This document shows, piece after piece, positions 33,612 to 41,906 of a stretch of DNA of 64,000 nucleotides. The DNA is from Crossiella sp. SN42 (GTDB lineage: Bacteria; Actinomycetota; Actinomycetes; Mycobacteriales; Pseudonocardiaceae). The notes below the pieces were generated by a model. The model saw only the letters and a list, made by a program, of their open reading frames with translations. It was not told where the DNA came from and made no database searches. A program made the position numbers and the translations under genes. Position 1 is the first letter of the stretch. Each line of letters starts with the position of its first letter. The stretch spans positions 1 to 64,000 of the forward strand of contig NZ_JAMHIV010000011.1 in assembly GCF_023897065.1 (NCBI RefSeq), in the 5' to 3' direction.

Positions 33612-33656
33612 CAGGCAAGTATTCCTTGCCTGCCGGACACAATCACACCTGGTGTG
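33612..33656 (-). promoter_or_regulatory. Two palindromes upstream of fdxC
   Basis: CAGGCAAG-TATTC-CTTGCCTG (33612-33632) and CACACC-T-GGTGTG (33644-33656). The first includes TACTTG read on the minus strand, a plausible -10. They may be operators for fdxC. No matching regulator is adjacent. Confidence 0.4.
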
Positions 33657-33743
33657 CTCCCTCACAGGGAAATAAGGTCCGCCTATCTTCTTCCGCCAGC
33701 AGAACTAAGAGCTGATACCGCGCAGGTCAGCCCGGGTATGAGC

Positions 33744-34193
33744 TCACTTCGGCTGGGGCAGGAGGGTCAGCCGGGTACCCAGGGCGACCGCGCCGGAAAG
33801 GGAGCCGACGGACAGCAGCAGCAGCGAGCGCCAGTCGTCGGTGAGCAGCATGTCCCCGCCGGGCCCGGCCACGCCGAGGACGACCAGCGCGCCCAGCCAG
33901 GCCAGGAAGGGCAGCGACACCAGGATCATCCGGTGCGTGCAGCGGGCGGCGGCCAGCACCAGCCAGGGCGTGGTGACCACCGCGAGCAGCACGGTCACCG
34001 GCAGCGGCCAGTTGTAGGCCGGTGGCACGGCGGGCCAGAAGTCCCAGACCCGCAGCGGCAGGAACATCAGCTGGAGCCAGGCCAGCAGCACCGCGTCCAG
34101 CACCAGCACCAGCAGCACGAGCGGACTGGCCAGCCGGGAGAGGAGCTCCGGTCGTCGTGGCTGGCCGACGGGTAGCTCCTCGACCTCGGTCAC
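33744..34193 (-). CDS. Hypothetical integral membrane protein
   Basis: 149 aa with four predicted helices: ASPLVLLVLVLDAVLLAWLQLMFL, WPLPVTVLLAVVTTPWLVLAAA, MILVSLPFLAWLGALVVLGVA and LLLLSVGSLSGAVALGTRLTLL. No family recognised. The GTG at 34193 overlaps the mshB stop at 34190-34192, so the two are coupled, suggesting a function tied to mycothiol or its membrane context. A conserved-looking Trp/Asp motif (VWDFWPAVPPAYNWPL) sits between helices 1 and 2. Confidence 0.75.
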   Translation of the reverse strand: MTEVEELPVGQPRRPELLSRLASPLVLLVLVLDAVLLAWLQLMFLPLRVWDFWPAVPPAYNWPLPVTVLLAVVTTPWLVLAAARCTHRMILVSLPFLAWLGALVVLGVAGPGGDMLLTDDWRSLLLLSVGSLSGAVALGTRLTLLPQPK

Positions 34194-35068
34194 CGTGATC
34201 CGCCTCCGTCCGTCCCTGGTGCACCTCCCCCGCCGAAGAGGTCGGTGGCGATCCCCTCGGCGCTGCCGCGGGCCAGCACGAAGTGTTCGGTGGCCAGCAC
34301 CGGCTGGGCGATGCCGTTGGACAGGGCGTAGGCGGCCGCGCCGTCGTTGCCCTGCCACACCTGCACCTGGGTCGCGTGCGCGCGCAGCGCACTGAGCTTG
34401 GCAGGTACGTGCTCGGCGATGTCCACCGAGGTGGTGATCAGCGCGTCGTCCACCGCGGGCAGCTCGCCGGGCTCGGGCAGCCGGAAGGGCAGGCTCTCCA
34501 GCTCGGTCAGCCCGGCCACGCCGAGGTCCAGGTGCGCCCTGGAGGTCACCGTGTGGAAGACCCGGTCGATGCCCGGCACCTCGGCGGTGGCGGCCATGGT
34601 GACCTCGTGCGCGCGGATGTGGTCGGGGTGGCCGTAGCCGCCGGAGGCGTCGTAGGTGACCACGACCTGCGGCTTGACCTCGCGCAGGATCGCGGCCAGC
34701 GCGGCGGTCTGCTCGGCCAGGTCGCCCTCGACGAAGCTGCGCGGGTGCTGGTTGGCCTTGGTGCCCGCCATGCCGGAGTCCCGCCAGCGGCCCATGCCGC
34801 CGAGGAACCGGTGGTCGATCACGCCGAGCGCGGCGCAGGCCCCGCGCAGCTCGCCGACCCGGTAGCCGCCGAGCTGGTCGGCTGCCTCAGGGCCGAGGCC
34901 GCGCAGTCCTTCGGGGATGACCTCGCCCTCCTCGCCCAGGGTGCAGGTGACCACGGTCACGTGCGCGCCGTAGGCGGCATAGCGGGCGATGGTGCCGCCG
35001 GTCCACAGGCTCTCGTCGTCCGGGTGAGCGTGTACCAGCAGCAACCGTGGTGGGGCGGTCAGTGTCAC
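34190..35068 (-). CDS. mshB: Mycothiol deacetylase MshB
   Basis: 292-aa PIG-L/LmbE zinc deacetylase: N-acetylglucosaminyl-inositol is deacetylated in mycothiol biosynthesis. The zinc motif AHPDDE is at residues 14-19 (His15, Asp18) and the third ligand lies in GYGHPDHIRAHEV. The segment GLGPEAADQLGGYRVGELRGACAALGV is typical of MshB. GTG at 35068 follows TAGGCT by 6 nt, so it may be leaderless. It matches Rv1170, next to lpqW as in M. tuberculosis. Confidence 0.92.
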   Translation of the reverse strand: MTLTAPPRLLLVHAHPDDESLWTGGTIARYAAYGAHVTVVTCTLGEEGEVIPEGLRGLGPEAADQLGGYRVGELRGACAALGVIDHRFLGGMGRWRDSGMAGTKANQHPRSFVEGDLAEQTAALAAILREVKPQVVVTYDASGGYGHPDHIRAHEVTMAATAEVPGIDRVFHTVTSRAHLDLGVAGLTELESLPFRLPEPGELPAVDDALITTSVDIAEHVPAKLSALRAHATQVQVWQGNDGAAAYALSNGIAQPVLATEHFVLARGSAEGIATDLFGGGGAPGTDGGGSR

Positions 35069-35168
35069 CGGAATAGCCTAGTGGCTCAGAGTTGAACCGT
35101 TTTGCCAGATGTCACCACAGCGCGGTAACTCTTCAGTGTGACGCTGTGCGACATTCAGCCATCAGTGG

Positions 35169-36968
35169 CTATTCGGAGACCTGCCACTCGGCGACGTTCC
35201 AGGTGACGCCCAGTCGCGGGTGGTAGGTGACCTTGTCGATGGTGTCCCGGTAGCCGACCATCGTGGGCACCTGGAACAGCGGCAGCGAGGCGATCTCCTC
35301 GGCCAGCGTCTTGTCCACGTGCTGGAGCAGCTCGGTCCGCTTGGCCGCGTCCAGCTCCACGCCGACCTGGTTCAGCTCGCGGTCCACGGTCTGGTTCGAC
35401 CAGCCGCCCCAGTTCTGCCCGCCACCGGTGGCGTACATGCCCTTCTTGTCCGACTTCCACTGGGTGCCGACCCAGCCGAAGAGCGCCACGTCGTAGTCGC
35501 CCCGGCTGTTGCGCCCGTCCAGGAAGGCCGGATCGCTGTCATCAACGATCTTGATGCCGGCCGACTCGCAGGAGGCCTGGATCAGCTCCACGGTCTGCTT
35601 GCGCCGGGGCAGCCCGTTGTGGCTGACCTTGATCTCCAGCGCCTTGCCGCCCTTGTCGAAGTACTTGCCGTCCCGCCGCCAGCCCGCGGCCTGCAGGGTC
35701 TTCACGGCCTCTTCGGGGCTGTCCAGCATGAGCTTGGCGTAGTGGTCCTGGTAGCCGTCCTCGCCGGGCAGGAACAGCAGGCTGCCCAGCGGCTTGGCCG
35801 AGGGGTCCACCCCGCGCACCACCTTCTGCACGATCTCCCCGCGCCGCACGCACTGGGCGAAGGCGTAGCGGACCGCCTTGTCCTGGAACAGCGGCCTGCG
35901 CCAGTTCAGGTCCAGGTGCTCGAAGGTGAGCCCGCCACCGGCGGAGTACTTCACGCCCTGGGCGCCCAGCCCGCGCAGGGTGGCCGCGGTGCTCGGGTCC
36001 GGCTGCGGCGCGATCACCTGCATCTTGTTCTCCTGCAGGGCGCGCACCTGGGCGGCCGGGTCGGCCTCGCTGCGCAGCACCACCGCGGATGGGCCGCCCC
36101 GGTTGCCGAGCCACTTCTCGTTGCGCACCAGGCGCACCTGGCTGCCCTGCTGCCAGCTGTCGATCCGGTACGGGCCGGAGCCGGGCATCAGCTTCGGGTC
36201 GAACCCGGTCCAGCTGGTGTTCCAGAACTTGGACACCTTCTCCAGGTCGGCGTCCGGGGAGTTCGGGCCGACCTTGGTGATGTCCTTGACGCCGGTCTCC
36301 CGCTCCAGCACGTGCGCGGGCATCAGGTGGACGGCGTCGAACCGGCTCTTGTAGTCGGGGAACGGCTTGTCGTAGGTGGTGACCACGGTCAGCTCGTCCT
36401 TGCACTGCACCGACATCAGCTCGTAGCCCGTGGTGGCGGCTGGCCGGAAGTACTTGGCCGGCTTGCCGTCCGGGCCGGCCACCGGGGCGCCGGTGGCGTC
36501 GCCACGCACCGCCTTGCCGCTCTGCGCCAGCCAGGCCAGGTAGAAGTCGTCGCAGTCCCACGCCTCGCCGTCGGACCACTTCACGCCTGGCCGGATCCGG
36601 TAGGTGACCACCTGCTGCGGGGCGGTGGCGGTCAGCTCGACGCCGAGCATCACATCGGTGTTGAGCAGTGGGGTCAGGGTGTCCTCGTGGATGAACGGCC
36701 CGGCCAGCACCGGGCTCAGCACCAGGGTGTTGTTGAAGTTGCCCGCGTCGGCGACCTGGTTGTTGTAGACGGTGTAGGGCAGGTCGTGCCCGATGACCAC
36801 CTCGCCGCCCGCGCGCACCGCGGGCAGCTTGTACTGGTCGGTGCCGGGCAGGCGGCCCTTGGCCCCGGTGCGCTGGCTGTCGCCGTTGAGGCCCGCGTCC
36901 TCGCTGGCTGAGGAACAGGCGCCCAGCACCAGCAGCAGGCTGGTCAGGGCGGCCGTCAGCGCGCGCAC
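35169..36968 (-). CDS. lpqW: LpqW-like substrate-binding lipoprotein (family 5), copy A
   Basis: 599-aa exported lipoprotein. Signal VRALTAALTSLLLVLGACSS has lipobox VLGAC. The body is a peptide/oligopeptide-binding-type family 5 protein (EVVIGHDLPYTVYNNQ, RPGVKWSDGEAWDCDDFYLAW, GSGPYRIDSW, VRYAFAQCVRRGEIVQKV). Mycobacterial LpqW lies in the same place beside typA and controls lipomannan/LAM synthesis; the homology supports a role in envelope lipoglycans rather than peptide uptake. There is no adjacent permease. GTG at 36968 has GGAG 5 nt upstream and is preferred to an upstream in-frame ATG. A paralogue follows upstream at 37079-38851. Confidence 0.85.
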   Translation of the reverse strand: MRALTAALTSLLLVLGACSSASEDAGLNGDSQRTGAKGRLPGTDQYKLPAVRAGGEVVIGHDLPYTVYNNQVADAGNFNNTLVLSPVLAGPFIHEDTLTPLLNTDVMLGVELTATAPQQVVTYRIRPGVKWSDGEAWDCDDFYLAWLAQSGKAVRGDATGAPVAGPDGKPAKYFRPAATTGYELMSVQCKDELTVVTTYDKPFPDYKSRFDAVHLMPAHVLERETGVKDITKVGPNSPDADLEKVSKFWNTSWTGFDPKLMPGSGPYRIDSWQQGSQVRLVRNEKWLGNRGGPSAVVLRSEADPAAQVRALQENKMQVIAPQPDPSTAATLRGLGAQGVKYSAGGGLTFEHLDLNWRRPLFQDKAVRYAFAQCVRRGEIVQKVVRGVDPSAKPLGSLLFLPGEDGYQDHYAKLMLDSPEEAVKTLQAAGWRRDGKYFDKGGKALEIKVSHNGLPRRKQTVELIQASCESAGIKIVDDSDPAFLDGRNSRGDYDVALFGWVGTQWKSDKKGMYATGGGQNWGGWSNQTVDRELNQVGVELDAAKRTELLQHVDKTLAEEIASLPLFQVPTMVGYRDTIDKVTYHPRLGVTWNVAEWQVSE

Positions 36969-37078
36969 GGGTACTCCTACCGTTGACAGGGACACGTGCG
37001 GAGGTTATGGAGGCCCGCCCCGGCGGTCACCACTGGACCACGGATCGTGACCAAAGGGTGATGACCTTATGCGGAGCG

Positions 37079-38851
37079 TCACTTGGGCGGCACGCGCTTC
37101 CAGGTGTTGGCCGTGGTGAACGGCCCGGCGAAGGCCGGCCCGGGGTCCACCCCGGTGACGTCCGCGCCGGTGGCCAGCACGTCGGCGGACTGGAACAGCG
37201 GCACCGCGACCACCTGCTGCCACAGCGTGGCCTCGATCCCCGGCAGCACCTGGGCCAGCGGCGCGGCCCCGGTCAGCGCGGAGTCGATCACCGGTTGCAG
37301 CGTGCGGTCGCAGAACCCGGCCGGGTTGGCAGGCACCGAGGACGGCTCCGCGGACTGGGCCGGGCAGCCGAAGCTGGAGGCCAGCACGGTGGCCGGGTCG
37401 CCGTCGATGACCTGCGGCACCACCGCCAGGTCGACCACGCCGGCGTCCGTGGTGGGCACCCCGGTGGTGGTGGTCGGCGCGGCCGAGGTGCTGCTGGTGG
37501 CGGCGCTGGTCGCGGTCGGCGGGGTGCTGGGCAGCATCTCGCCGAAGAGCTGGTCGCCGACGGAGTTGGTCACCTTGGCCTCGATACCGAACTCGGCCAG
37601 CTGGCGGCGGATCAGCCCGGCCAGCGAGGCGTAGGGCTCGCGGTCGGTCGGCGCGCCGATGGTGATGCTCAGCGGCCGTCCCTCCCGCGCCCACTTGCCC
37701 GCGCCGTCCCTGCGGTAGCCCAGCTCGTGCAGCAGCGCGTCCGCCCGGCCGTGGTCCGGCTTGGCCGAGGGCGTGTCCCCCGGCATGGTCGCGCCGTAGC
37801 CGGCCTGGGCGGGCCCGTAGACCTGGGCGTCGGCGCGCAGGGCCGCGGCCGGGCCGTTGCCGGTGCCGCTGGCGATCAGCGCGTTGCGGTCGATCAGGCT
37901 GACCAGCGCGGTGCGCATCCGGACATCGGCCAGCACCGGGCTCACCGGCCGCAGCAGCAGCTGCACAGTGCTGCCCCGCGGCATGGTGGTCAGCTTGGCC
38001 ACCTCGCCGAGCGCGCTCAGCTGCTCCATCGCGGACTGGTCCGGGGTGACCACCGCGAGCTGGTCGTTGCCGCTGCGCAGCGCCGCGGTGATGCCCGCGG
38101 TGTCGGTGCGGCGCAGCACGATCCGGCCCAGCGTGGCCGGGGTGCCCCAGTAGCGGTCGTTGCGCTCCAGCACCACCTCGCCGCGGGCCAGGTCGATCTG
38201 CCGGATGGCGAACCGGCCGCCGGAAGCGGGGAAGCTGGTGTCCAGCACCGCGTTCCAGCCGCCGAAGGCGTCCTTGAGCAGGTGCGCGGGCAGCAGGTTG
38301 CGGAACAGCGAGCGCCAGCCGGGGTAGGGCTTGCTGAAGACCACCTCGACGGTCTTGCCACTGTCCTTGGAGACCACGTTGCTGATCAGCCGGTAGCCGG
38401 CCGGGTTCACCGTGCCCGGCTGGGTGGTCATCTGCCGCCACAGGTAGTCGAAGTCCTCGGCCGCGATCGGCCCGCCGTCGGACCAGGAGGCGTCCTTGCG
38501 CAGCGAGTAGGTCACGGTGAACGGCTCGCTCTTGGTGACCTGGGCGCTGTTGAGCACCGCCGGGTCGGGCCGGGGCACGCCGTCGGGGCCGGTGCGGAAG
38601 GCCGAGGGCAGGATCAGCGTGGCCAGCGCGGTGGTGGCCACCGACTGGTCGGCCAGCGCGTGCGGGTTGAACCCCCTGGCCAGCCGGTCCACCCCGACCA
38701 GCACCTCGTTGAGGTCGATCACCTTGGTCGGCACGCCCTGCTGGCCGGAGGTCACCAGCGGCGGGGGCGGGGTGGTCGTGCAGGCAGCCAGCGCGCTGAC
38801 GCCCAGCAGGGCGAGCGTGAGTCGCCGTGCAGCGGATGCGGCCGAGCCCAC
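37079..38851 (-). CDS. LpqW-like substrate-binding lipoprotein (family 5), copy B
   Basis: 590 aa, paralogue of the next gene. Signal LTLALLGVSALAACTTTPPPP ends in lipobox LAAC. Family 5 features recur: RKDASWSDGGPIAAEDFDYLWRQM, NPAGYRLISNVVSKD, VLERNDRYWG, MRTALVSLIDRNALIASG. A low-complexity PTATSAATSSTSAAPTTTTG insert, rich in Ser/Thr, lies near residue 440 and is probably a flexible or glycosylated loop. GTG at 38851 with GGAG about 6 nt upstream. As I recall M. tuberculosis carries one LpqW here, so a tandem pair is notable. Confidence 0.82.
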   Translation of the reverse strand: MGSAASAARRLTLALLGVSALAACTTTPPPPLVTSGQQGVPTKVIDLNEVLVGVDRLARGFNPHALADQSVATTALATLILPSAFRTGPDGVPRPDPAVLNSAQVTKSEPFTVTYSLRKDASWSDGGPIAAEDFDYLWRQMTTQPGTVNPAGYRLISNVVSKDSGKTVEVVFSKPYPGWRSLFRNLLPAHLLKDAFGGWNAVLDTSFPASGGRFAIRQIDLARGEVVLERNDRYWGTPATLGRIVLRRTDTAGITAALRSGNDQLAVVTPDQSAMEQLSALGEVAKLTTMPRGSTVQLLLRPVSPVLADVRMRTALVSLIDRNALIASGTGNGPAAALRADAQVYGPAQAGYGATMPGDTPSAKPDHGRADALLHELGYRRDGAGKWAREGRPLSITIGAPTDREPYASLAGLIRRQLAEFGIEAKVTNSVGDQLFGEMLPSTPPTATSAATSSTSAAPTTTTGVPTTDAGVVDLAVVPQVIDGDPATVLASSFGCPAQSAEPSSVPANPAGFCDRTLQPVIDSALTGAAPLAQVLPGIEATLWQQVVAVPLFQSADVLATGADVTGVDPGPAFAGPFTTANTWKRVPPK

Positions 38852-38983
38852 TCGGCACTCCTCCCTAGATGATCACCCCAGCCAACCTCAGGCTGGTGGT
38901 GCAGAGGCTCCCAGACCGTAGCCGAGCCCCTGTGAACGGGACGTCTGAACCCGGGTTGAGGTTGTCCTGCCGGGTTCGAAAAG

Positions 38984-39022
38984 CCGGACGCCCCGCGGCC
39001 ACGGGGGCCGAGGGGCGTCCGG
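38984..39022 (-). terminator. Terminator of typA
   Basis: CCGGACGCCCC (38984-38994) pairs with GGGGCGTCCGG (39012-39022): perfect 11-bp stem, with a nested CGGCC/GGCCG hairpin. On the minus strand the stem is followed by CTTTTCG. It lies 13 bp after the typA stop. Confidence 0.75.
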
Positions 39023-39034
39023 TCAGGCGTGCAC

Positions 39035-40951
39035 TCAGACCTTGTCGCGGGTCTTGGCGCGAGAGCGCTCGCGGCCGCGCAGGGTGCTGTCCAGGATGAG
39101 CTTGCGGACGCGGATGACCGTGGGGGTCACCTCGACGCACTCGTCGCTGGAGCAGAACTCCAGGGCCTCTTCCAGGCTCAGCTTGCGCGGGCGGGCCAGG
39201 CGCTCCAGCTCGTCGCCGGTGGAGGAGCGCATGTTGGTGAGCTTCTTCTCCCGGCAGACGTTGACGTCCAGGTCCTCCGAGCGCGGGTTCTCGCCGACGA
39301 CCATGCCCTCGTATGCCTCGGCGCCCGGCTCCACGAAGAAGGTGCCGCGGTCGGCCAGCTGGATCATCGCGTAGCTGGTGACCTGGCCGGTGCGGTCGCA
39401 GACCAGCGAGCCGGTGTGCCGGGTGCGCAGCTCGCCGACCCACGGGAAGTAGCCCTCGAAGACGTGGTTGGCGATGCCGGCGCCACGGGTCTCGGTGAGG
39501 AACTCGGTGCGGAAGCCGATCAGACCGCGGGCCGGGACCACGTAGTCCAGCTTGATCCGGCCGGTGCCGTGGCCGGACATGTTCTCCATCCGGCCCTTGC
39601 GGTTGGCCAGCAGCTGGGTGACCGCGCCGAGGTGCTCCTCGGGGGTGTCCACGGTGAGCCGCTCGAACGGCTCGCACAGCTGGCCGTCGATGGTGCGGGT
39701 GACCACCTGCGGCTTGCCCACGGTCAGCTCGAAGCCCTCGCGGCGCATCTGCTCGACCAGGATGGCCAGCGCCAGCTCGCCACGGCCCTGCACCTCCCAG
39801 GTGTCCGGGCGCTCGGTGGGCAGCACCTTGACGCTGACGTTGCCGACCAGCTCGTTGTCCAGGCGGGCCTTGACCAGGCGGGCGGTCAGCTTGTCGCCGC
39901 CGTTGCGACCGGCCATCGGGGAGGTGTTCACACCGATGGTCATGGAGATCGCGGGCTGGTCCACGGTGATCCGGGGCAGCGGGTCCGGGTTGTCCAGGTC
40001 GGCGAGGGTGTCGCCGATGGTGATCTCCGGGATGCCCGCGATGGCGACCAGCTCACCGGCGGAGGCGACCTCGGCGGGCACCCGCTCCAGCGCCTCGGTG
40101 ATCAGCAGCTCGGTGATCTTGACCTTCTGCGTGCTGCCGTCCTCGCGGCACCAGGACACCCACTCGCCCTTGCGGATCTTGCCCGCGTGGATGCGGCAGA
40201 GCGCGATGCGGCCGAGGAAGGCCGAGGCGTCCAGGTTGGTGACCAGGGCGCGCAGCGGGGCCTCGGCGTCGCCGGTGGGCGGCGGCACGTGCTCCAGCAG
40301 CACGTCGAAGAGGACGTCCAGGTTCTCCGCGTCCGGCAGGCCGCCGTCGGCGGGCTGCTCCAGGCTGGCCTTGCCGGCGCGGGCGGAGGCGTAGACGACC
40401 GGGAGGTCGAGCACGGCCGACATGTCCAGGTGCTCGACACCCTCGGCGTCGAGGTCGGAGGCCAGCTCCAGGAGCAGGTCGTGGGTCTCCTCGACCACCT
40501 CGGAGATGCGCGCGTCCGGGCGGTCCACCTTGTTGACCACGAGGATCACCGGCAGGCCGGCGGCCAGGGTCTTGCGCAGCACGAAGCGGGTCTGCGGCAG
40601 CGGGCCCTCGCTGGCGTCCACCAGCAGCACCACGCCGTCGACCATGGCCAGGCCACGCTCGACCTCGCCGCCGAAGTCGGCGTGACCGGGGGTGTCGACC
40701 ACGTTGATGGTCATCACGCCCTCGGCGGTGTGCCGCTTCACCGCGGTGTTCTTGGCGAGAATGGTGATGCCCTTCTCGCGCTCCAGCTCACCGGAGTCCA
40801 TGACGCGGTCGACCAGCTCGGCGCGGGCGGCGAAGGCCCCCGACTGCCGGAGCATGGCGTCGACGAGAGTGGTCTTGCCATGGTCGACGTGCGCGACGAT
40901 GGCGATGTTGCGAAGATCGGTCCTGACGGTGGCTGGCGCGGCGGTGGGCAC
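39035..40951 (-). CDS. typA: Ribosome-associated GTPase TypA/BipA
   Basis: 638-aa translational GTPase. G1 [17 protein letters not shown]3 [14 protein letters not shown] and G4 NKVDRP are intact, followed by domain II ([19 protein letters not shown]), EF-G-like domains III and V ([29 protein letters not shown]) and a C-terminal domain. It acts on ribosomes under stress and in assembly. The GTG at 40951 is chosen because GAGGAG lies 6 nt upstream; the longer frame to 41017 has no Shine-Dalgarno. Divergent from the small iron-box gene; the shared region holds the DtxR-like box at 41067. Confidence 0.95.
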   Translation of the reverse strand: MPTAAPATVRTDLRNIAIVAHVDHGKTTLVDAMLRQSGAFAARAELVDRVMDSGELEREKGITILAKNTAVKRHTAEGVMTINVVDTPGHADFGGEVERGLAMVDGVVLLVDASEGPLPQTRFVLRKTLAAGLPVILVVNKVDRPDARISEVVEETHDLLLELASDLDAEGVEHLDMSAVLDLPVVYASARAGKASLEQPADGGLPDAENLDVLFDVLLEHVPPPTGDAEAPLRALVTNLDASAFLGRIALCRIHAGKIRKGEWVSWCREDGSTQKVKITELLITEALERVPAEVASAGELVAIAGIPEITIGDTLADLDNPDPLPRITVDQPAISMTIGVNTSPMAGRNGGDKLTARLVKARLDNELVGNVSVKVLPTERPDTWEVQGRGELALAILVEQMRREGFELTVGKPQVVTRTIDGQLCEPFERLTVDTPEEHLGAVTQLLANRKGRMENMSGHGTGRIKLDYVVPARGLIGFRTEFLTETRGAGIANHVFEGYFPWVGELRTRHTGSLVCDRTGQVTSYAMIQLADRGTFFVEPGAEAYEGMVVGENPRSEDLDVNVCREKKLTNMRSSTGDELERLARPRKLSLEEALEFCSSDECVEVTPTVIRVRKLILDSTLRGRERSRAKTRDKV

Positions 40952-41066
40952 GCGAAACTCCTCGGAATCTGCCTGTTGGGAGATGGCCACCGGCTTCTGC
41001 GCCGCTTTGTAGCCCACCCCATGCTATCCGCCCTGGAGCGACTCCCCGGACGGATCCCCTGAATGA

Positions 41067-41085
41067 TCAGGTAAGCCTAACCTAC
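41067..41085 (+). promoter_or_regulatory. Candidate DtxR/IdeR iron box
   Basis: TCAGGTAAGCCTAACCTAC matches the IdeR consensus TTAGGTTAGGCTAACCTAA at 15 of 19 positions. It overlaps the candidate -10 TACGAT (41083-41088) of the microprotein gene, placing a repressor where it would block RNA polymerase under iron-replete conditions. Confidence 0.65.
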
Positions 41086-41119
41086 GATGGGGGCAACCTC
41101 AGGGAGTGGGAGCCACACA

Positions 41120-41230
41120 GTGGGCAAGGTCAAGAAGAAGTGCTGCCGCTCGAAACCGCGGTGCAAACGTTGTCCGGTACTTGCGCTGAAAAAGGCCAAA
41201 GAGAAGTTAAAGAAAAAGCAAGAACGCTGA
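41120..41230 (+). CDS. 36-aa Cys/Lys-rich microprotein
   Basis: Short ORF, GTG to TGA, 36 residues: MGKVKKKCCRSKPRCKRCPV, then LALKKAKEKLKKKQER. Four Cys (8, 9, 15, 18; C-C-x5-C-x2-C) and 13 Lys plus 4 Arg. The Cys pattern could hold a metal or cluster; the tail is a basic helix likely to bind nucleic acid or the ribosome. GGAG lies 8 nt upstream of the GTG. The second half is unusually A-rich for this genome and has a TTA leucine codon (codon 30), a codon read by the bldA tRNA in streptomycetes. Preceded by a candidate iron box. I recall similar small CCxxxCxxCP proteins in actinobacteria but cannot name a family. Confidence 0.7.
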   Translation: MGKVKKKCCRSKPRCKRCPVLALKKAKEKLKKKQER

Positions 41231-41278
41231 AGTTGTGGCCCCGCCGGGCACAGCGGACAGGAATACCTGCCGGGGGCT

Positions 41279-41294
41279 GCCGGCGGGAGCCGGC
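41279..41294 (+). terminator. Hairpin after the microprotein gene
   Basis: GCCGGC-GGGA-GCCGGC, a 6-bp stem with a tetraloop, 48 nt downstream of the TGA. No T-run. Weak candidate. Confidence 0.3.
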
Positions 41295-41339
41295 GAATGG
41301 TGGAGGTCCGGACTGACTGGTCGCAAGGCGCCGCTGGGG

Positions 41340-41648
41340 TCAGCTGGCGAGGAGCTCGTTGTAGGCGAGGAAGGCCGGGGCGGTCCGGGAGGCCTCGAAG
41401 TCGATCACCTCGTGCCGGACGACTCGGCGCAGCTTGAAGGGGTCGGTGGCCAGGATCGCGTCGAGGTGGCCGCGCAGCATCGGACGCGTGACGATGAGCC
41501 GGTCGTGCGCGGTGCCCATGGTCCGGCAGCGGCCGGAGAGCAGGAAGTGGCCTGCCTCGTACTGCCGGTCGAGCCACGCTGCATGCTCCGGCAGTACCAA
41601 ATCGACCTCGCTGGTCGACGCGGTGTAGTTCAGCAGCACGATGTACAT
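41340..41648 (-). CDS. YciI-like protein
   Basis: 102-aa YciI/DGPF-type ferredoxin-like protein: MYIVLLNYTASTSEVDLVLPEHAAWLDRQYEAGHFLLSGRC, with the conserved His (EHAAWL) and RPMLRGHLDAILATDPFKLRRVV. YciI proteins are small dimers with putative hydrolase/dehydrohalogenase-like activity; function is not established. ATG at 41648. It is isolated, on the strand opposite to its neighbours, between the microprotein and the trpS leader. Confidence 0.85.
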   Translation of the reverse strand: MYIVLLNYTASTSEVDLVLPEHAAWLDRQYEAGHFLLSGRCRTMGTAHDRLIVTRPMLRGHLDAILATDPFKLRRVVRHEVIDFEASRTAPAFLAYNELLAS

Positions 41649-41740
41649 ATTTCAAAAATACGCCCGTGAGCCCGGATCGGATCACATCGGCATTTCGACT
41701 TATACGCATTCTTAACGCCCCCGAACGGGCCTACTACCAC

Positions 41741-41773
41741 CGTGTCCGCGACCACGATGTGTCATCGGACACG
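41741..41773. promoter_or_regulatory. Inverted repeat CGTGTCCG-N17-CGGACACG upstream of trpS leader
   Basis: Perfect 8-bp arms at 41741-41748 and 41766-41773. It ends inside the expected -35 region of the leader promoter (-10 TAGGAT at 41795-41800). Possible operator. Confidence 0.45.
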
Positions 41774-41794
41774 TTTGGCCCAACCGTGATGGTC

Positions 41795-41800
41795 TAGGAT
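41795..41800 (+). promoter_or_regulatory. -10 element of the trpS leader transcript
   Basis: TAGGAT ends 7 nt before the leader-peptide ATG, so transcription should begin at or beside that ATG and the leader peptide is probably translated leaderlessly. The -35 is poor (TTTGGC, 41774-41779, 15-bp spacer). Confidence 0.55.
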
Positions 41801-41807
41801 GCTCCCC

Positions 41808-41855
41808 ATGCGCTTGATGTCCAGTCTCTGGCGGGCCGCCCACCGGCGGCCCTAG
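41808..41855 (+). CDS. trpS leader peptide
   Basis: 15-codon reading frame, MRLMSSLWRAAHRRP, ending TAG. One Trp codon, TGG at 41829-41831, lies 1 nt before segment 1 of the attenuator. No Shine-Dalgarno; probably leaderless. Function would be to stall ribosomes when charged tRNA-Trp is scarce. Confidence 0.7.
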   Translation: MRLMSSLWRAAHRRP

Positions 41856-41906
41856 TCACGCGCATCTGAACCTGACCACAGGCCGCCGCTGCGAGGCGGC
41901 CTGTGG
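41833..41906 (+). promoter_or_regulatory. Ribosome-mediated transcription attenuator of trpS
   Basis: Four segments: 1, GGGCCGCC (41833-41840); 2, GGCGGCCC (41845-41852); 3, CCACAGGCCGCC (41876-41887); 4, GGCGGCCTGTGG (41895-41906). 1:2 is a perfect 8-bp hairpin. 3:4 is a perfect 12-bp terminator hairpin. 2:3 can form an 8-bp antiterminator (41844-41851 with 41881-41888). A ribosome stalled at the Trp codon would cover segment 1 and free segment 2 to pair with 3. Confidence 0.72.
41876..41906 (+). terminator. Attenuator terminator hairpin (segments 3:4)
   Basis: 12-bp perfect GC-rich stem with a 7-nt loop (GCTGCGA), followed by TGTATACG; T-run is weak. It is 57 bp before the trpS ATG. Confidence 0.65.

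Noticed and set aside
35071-35174. GAATAGCC and GGCTATTC, 88 bp apart
   Set aside because: An 8-bp inverted match over that distance is expected by chance, and one arm contains a stop codon.
38965-39000. GGTTCGAAAA, resembling a tRNA T-loop
   Set aside because: No acceptor, D or anticodon arms can be formed around it; it lies next to the typA terminator.
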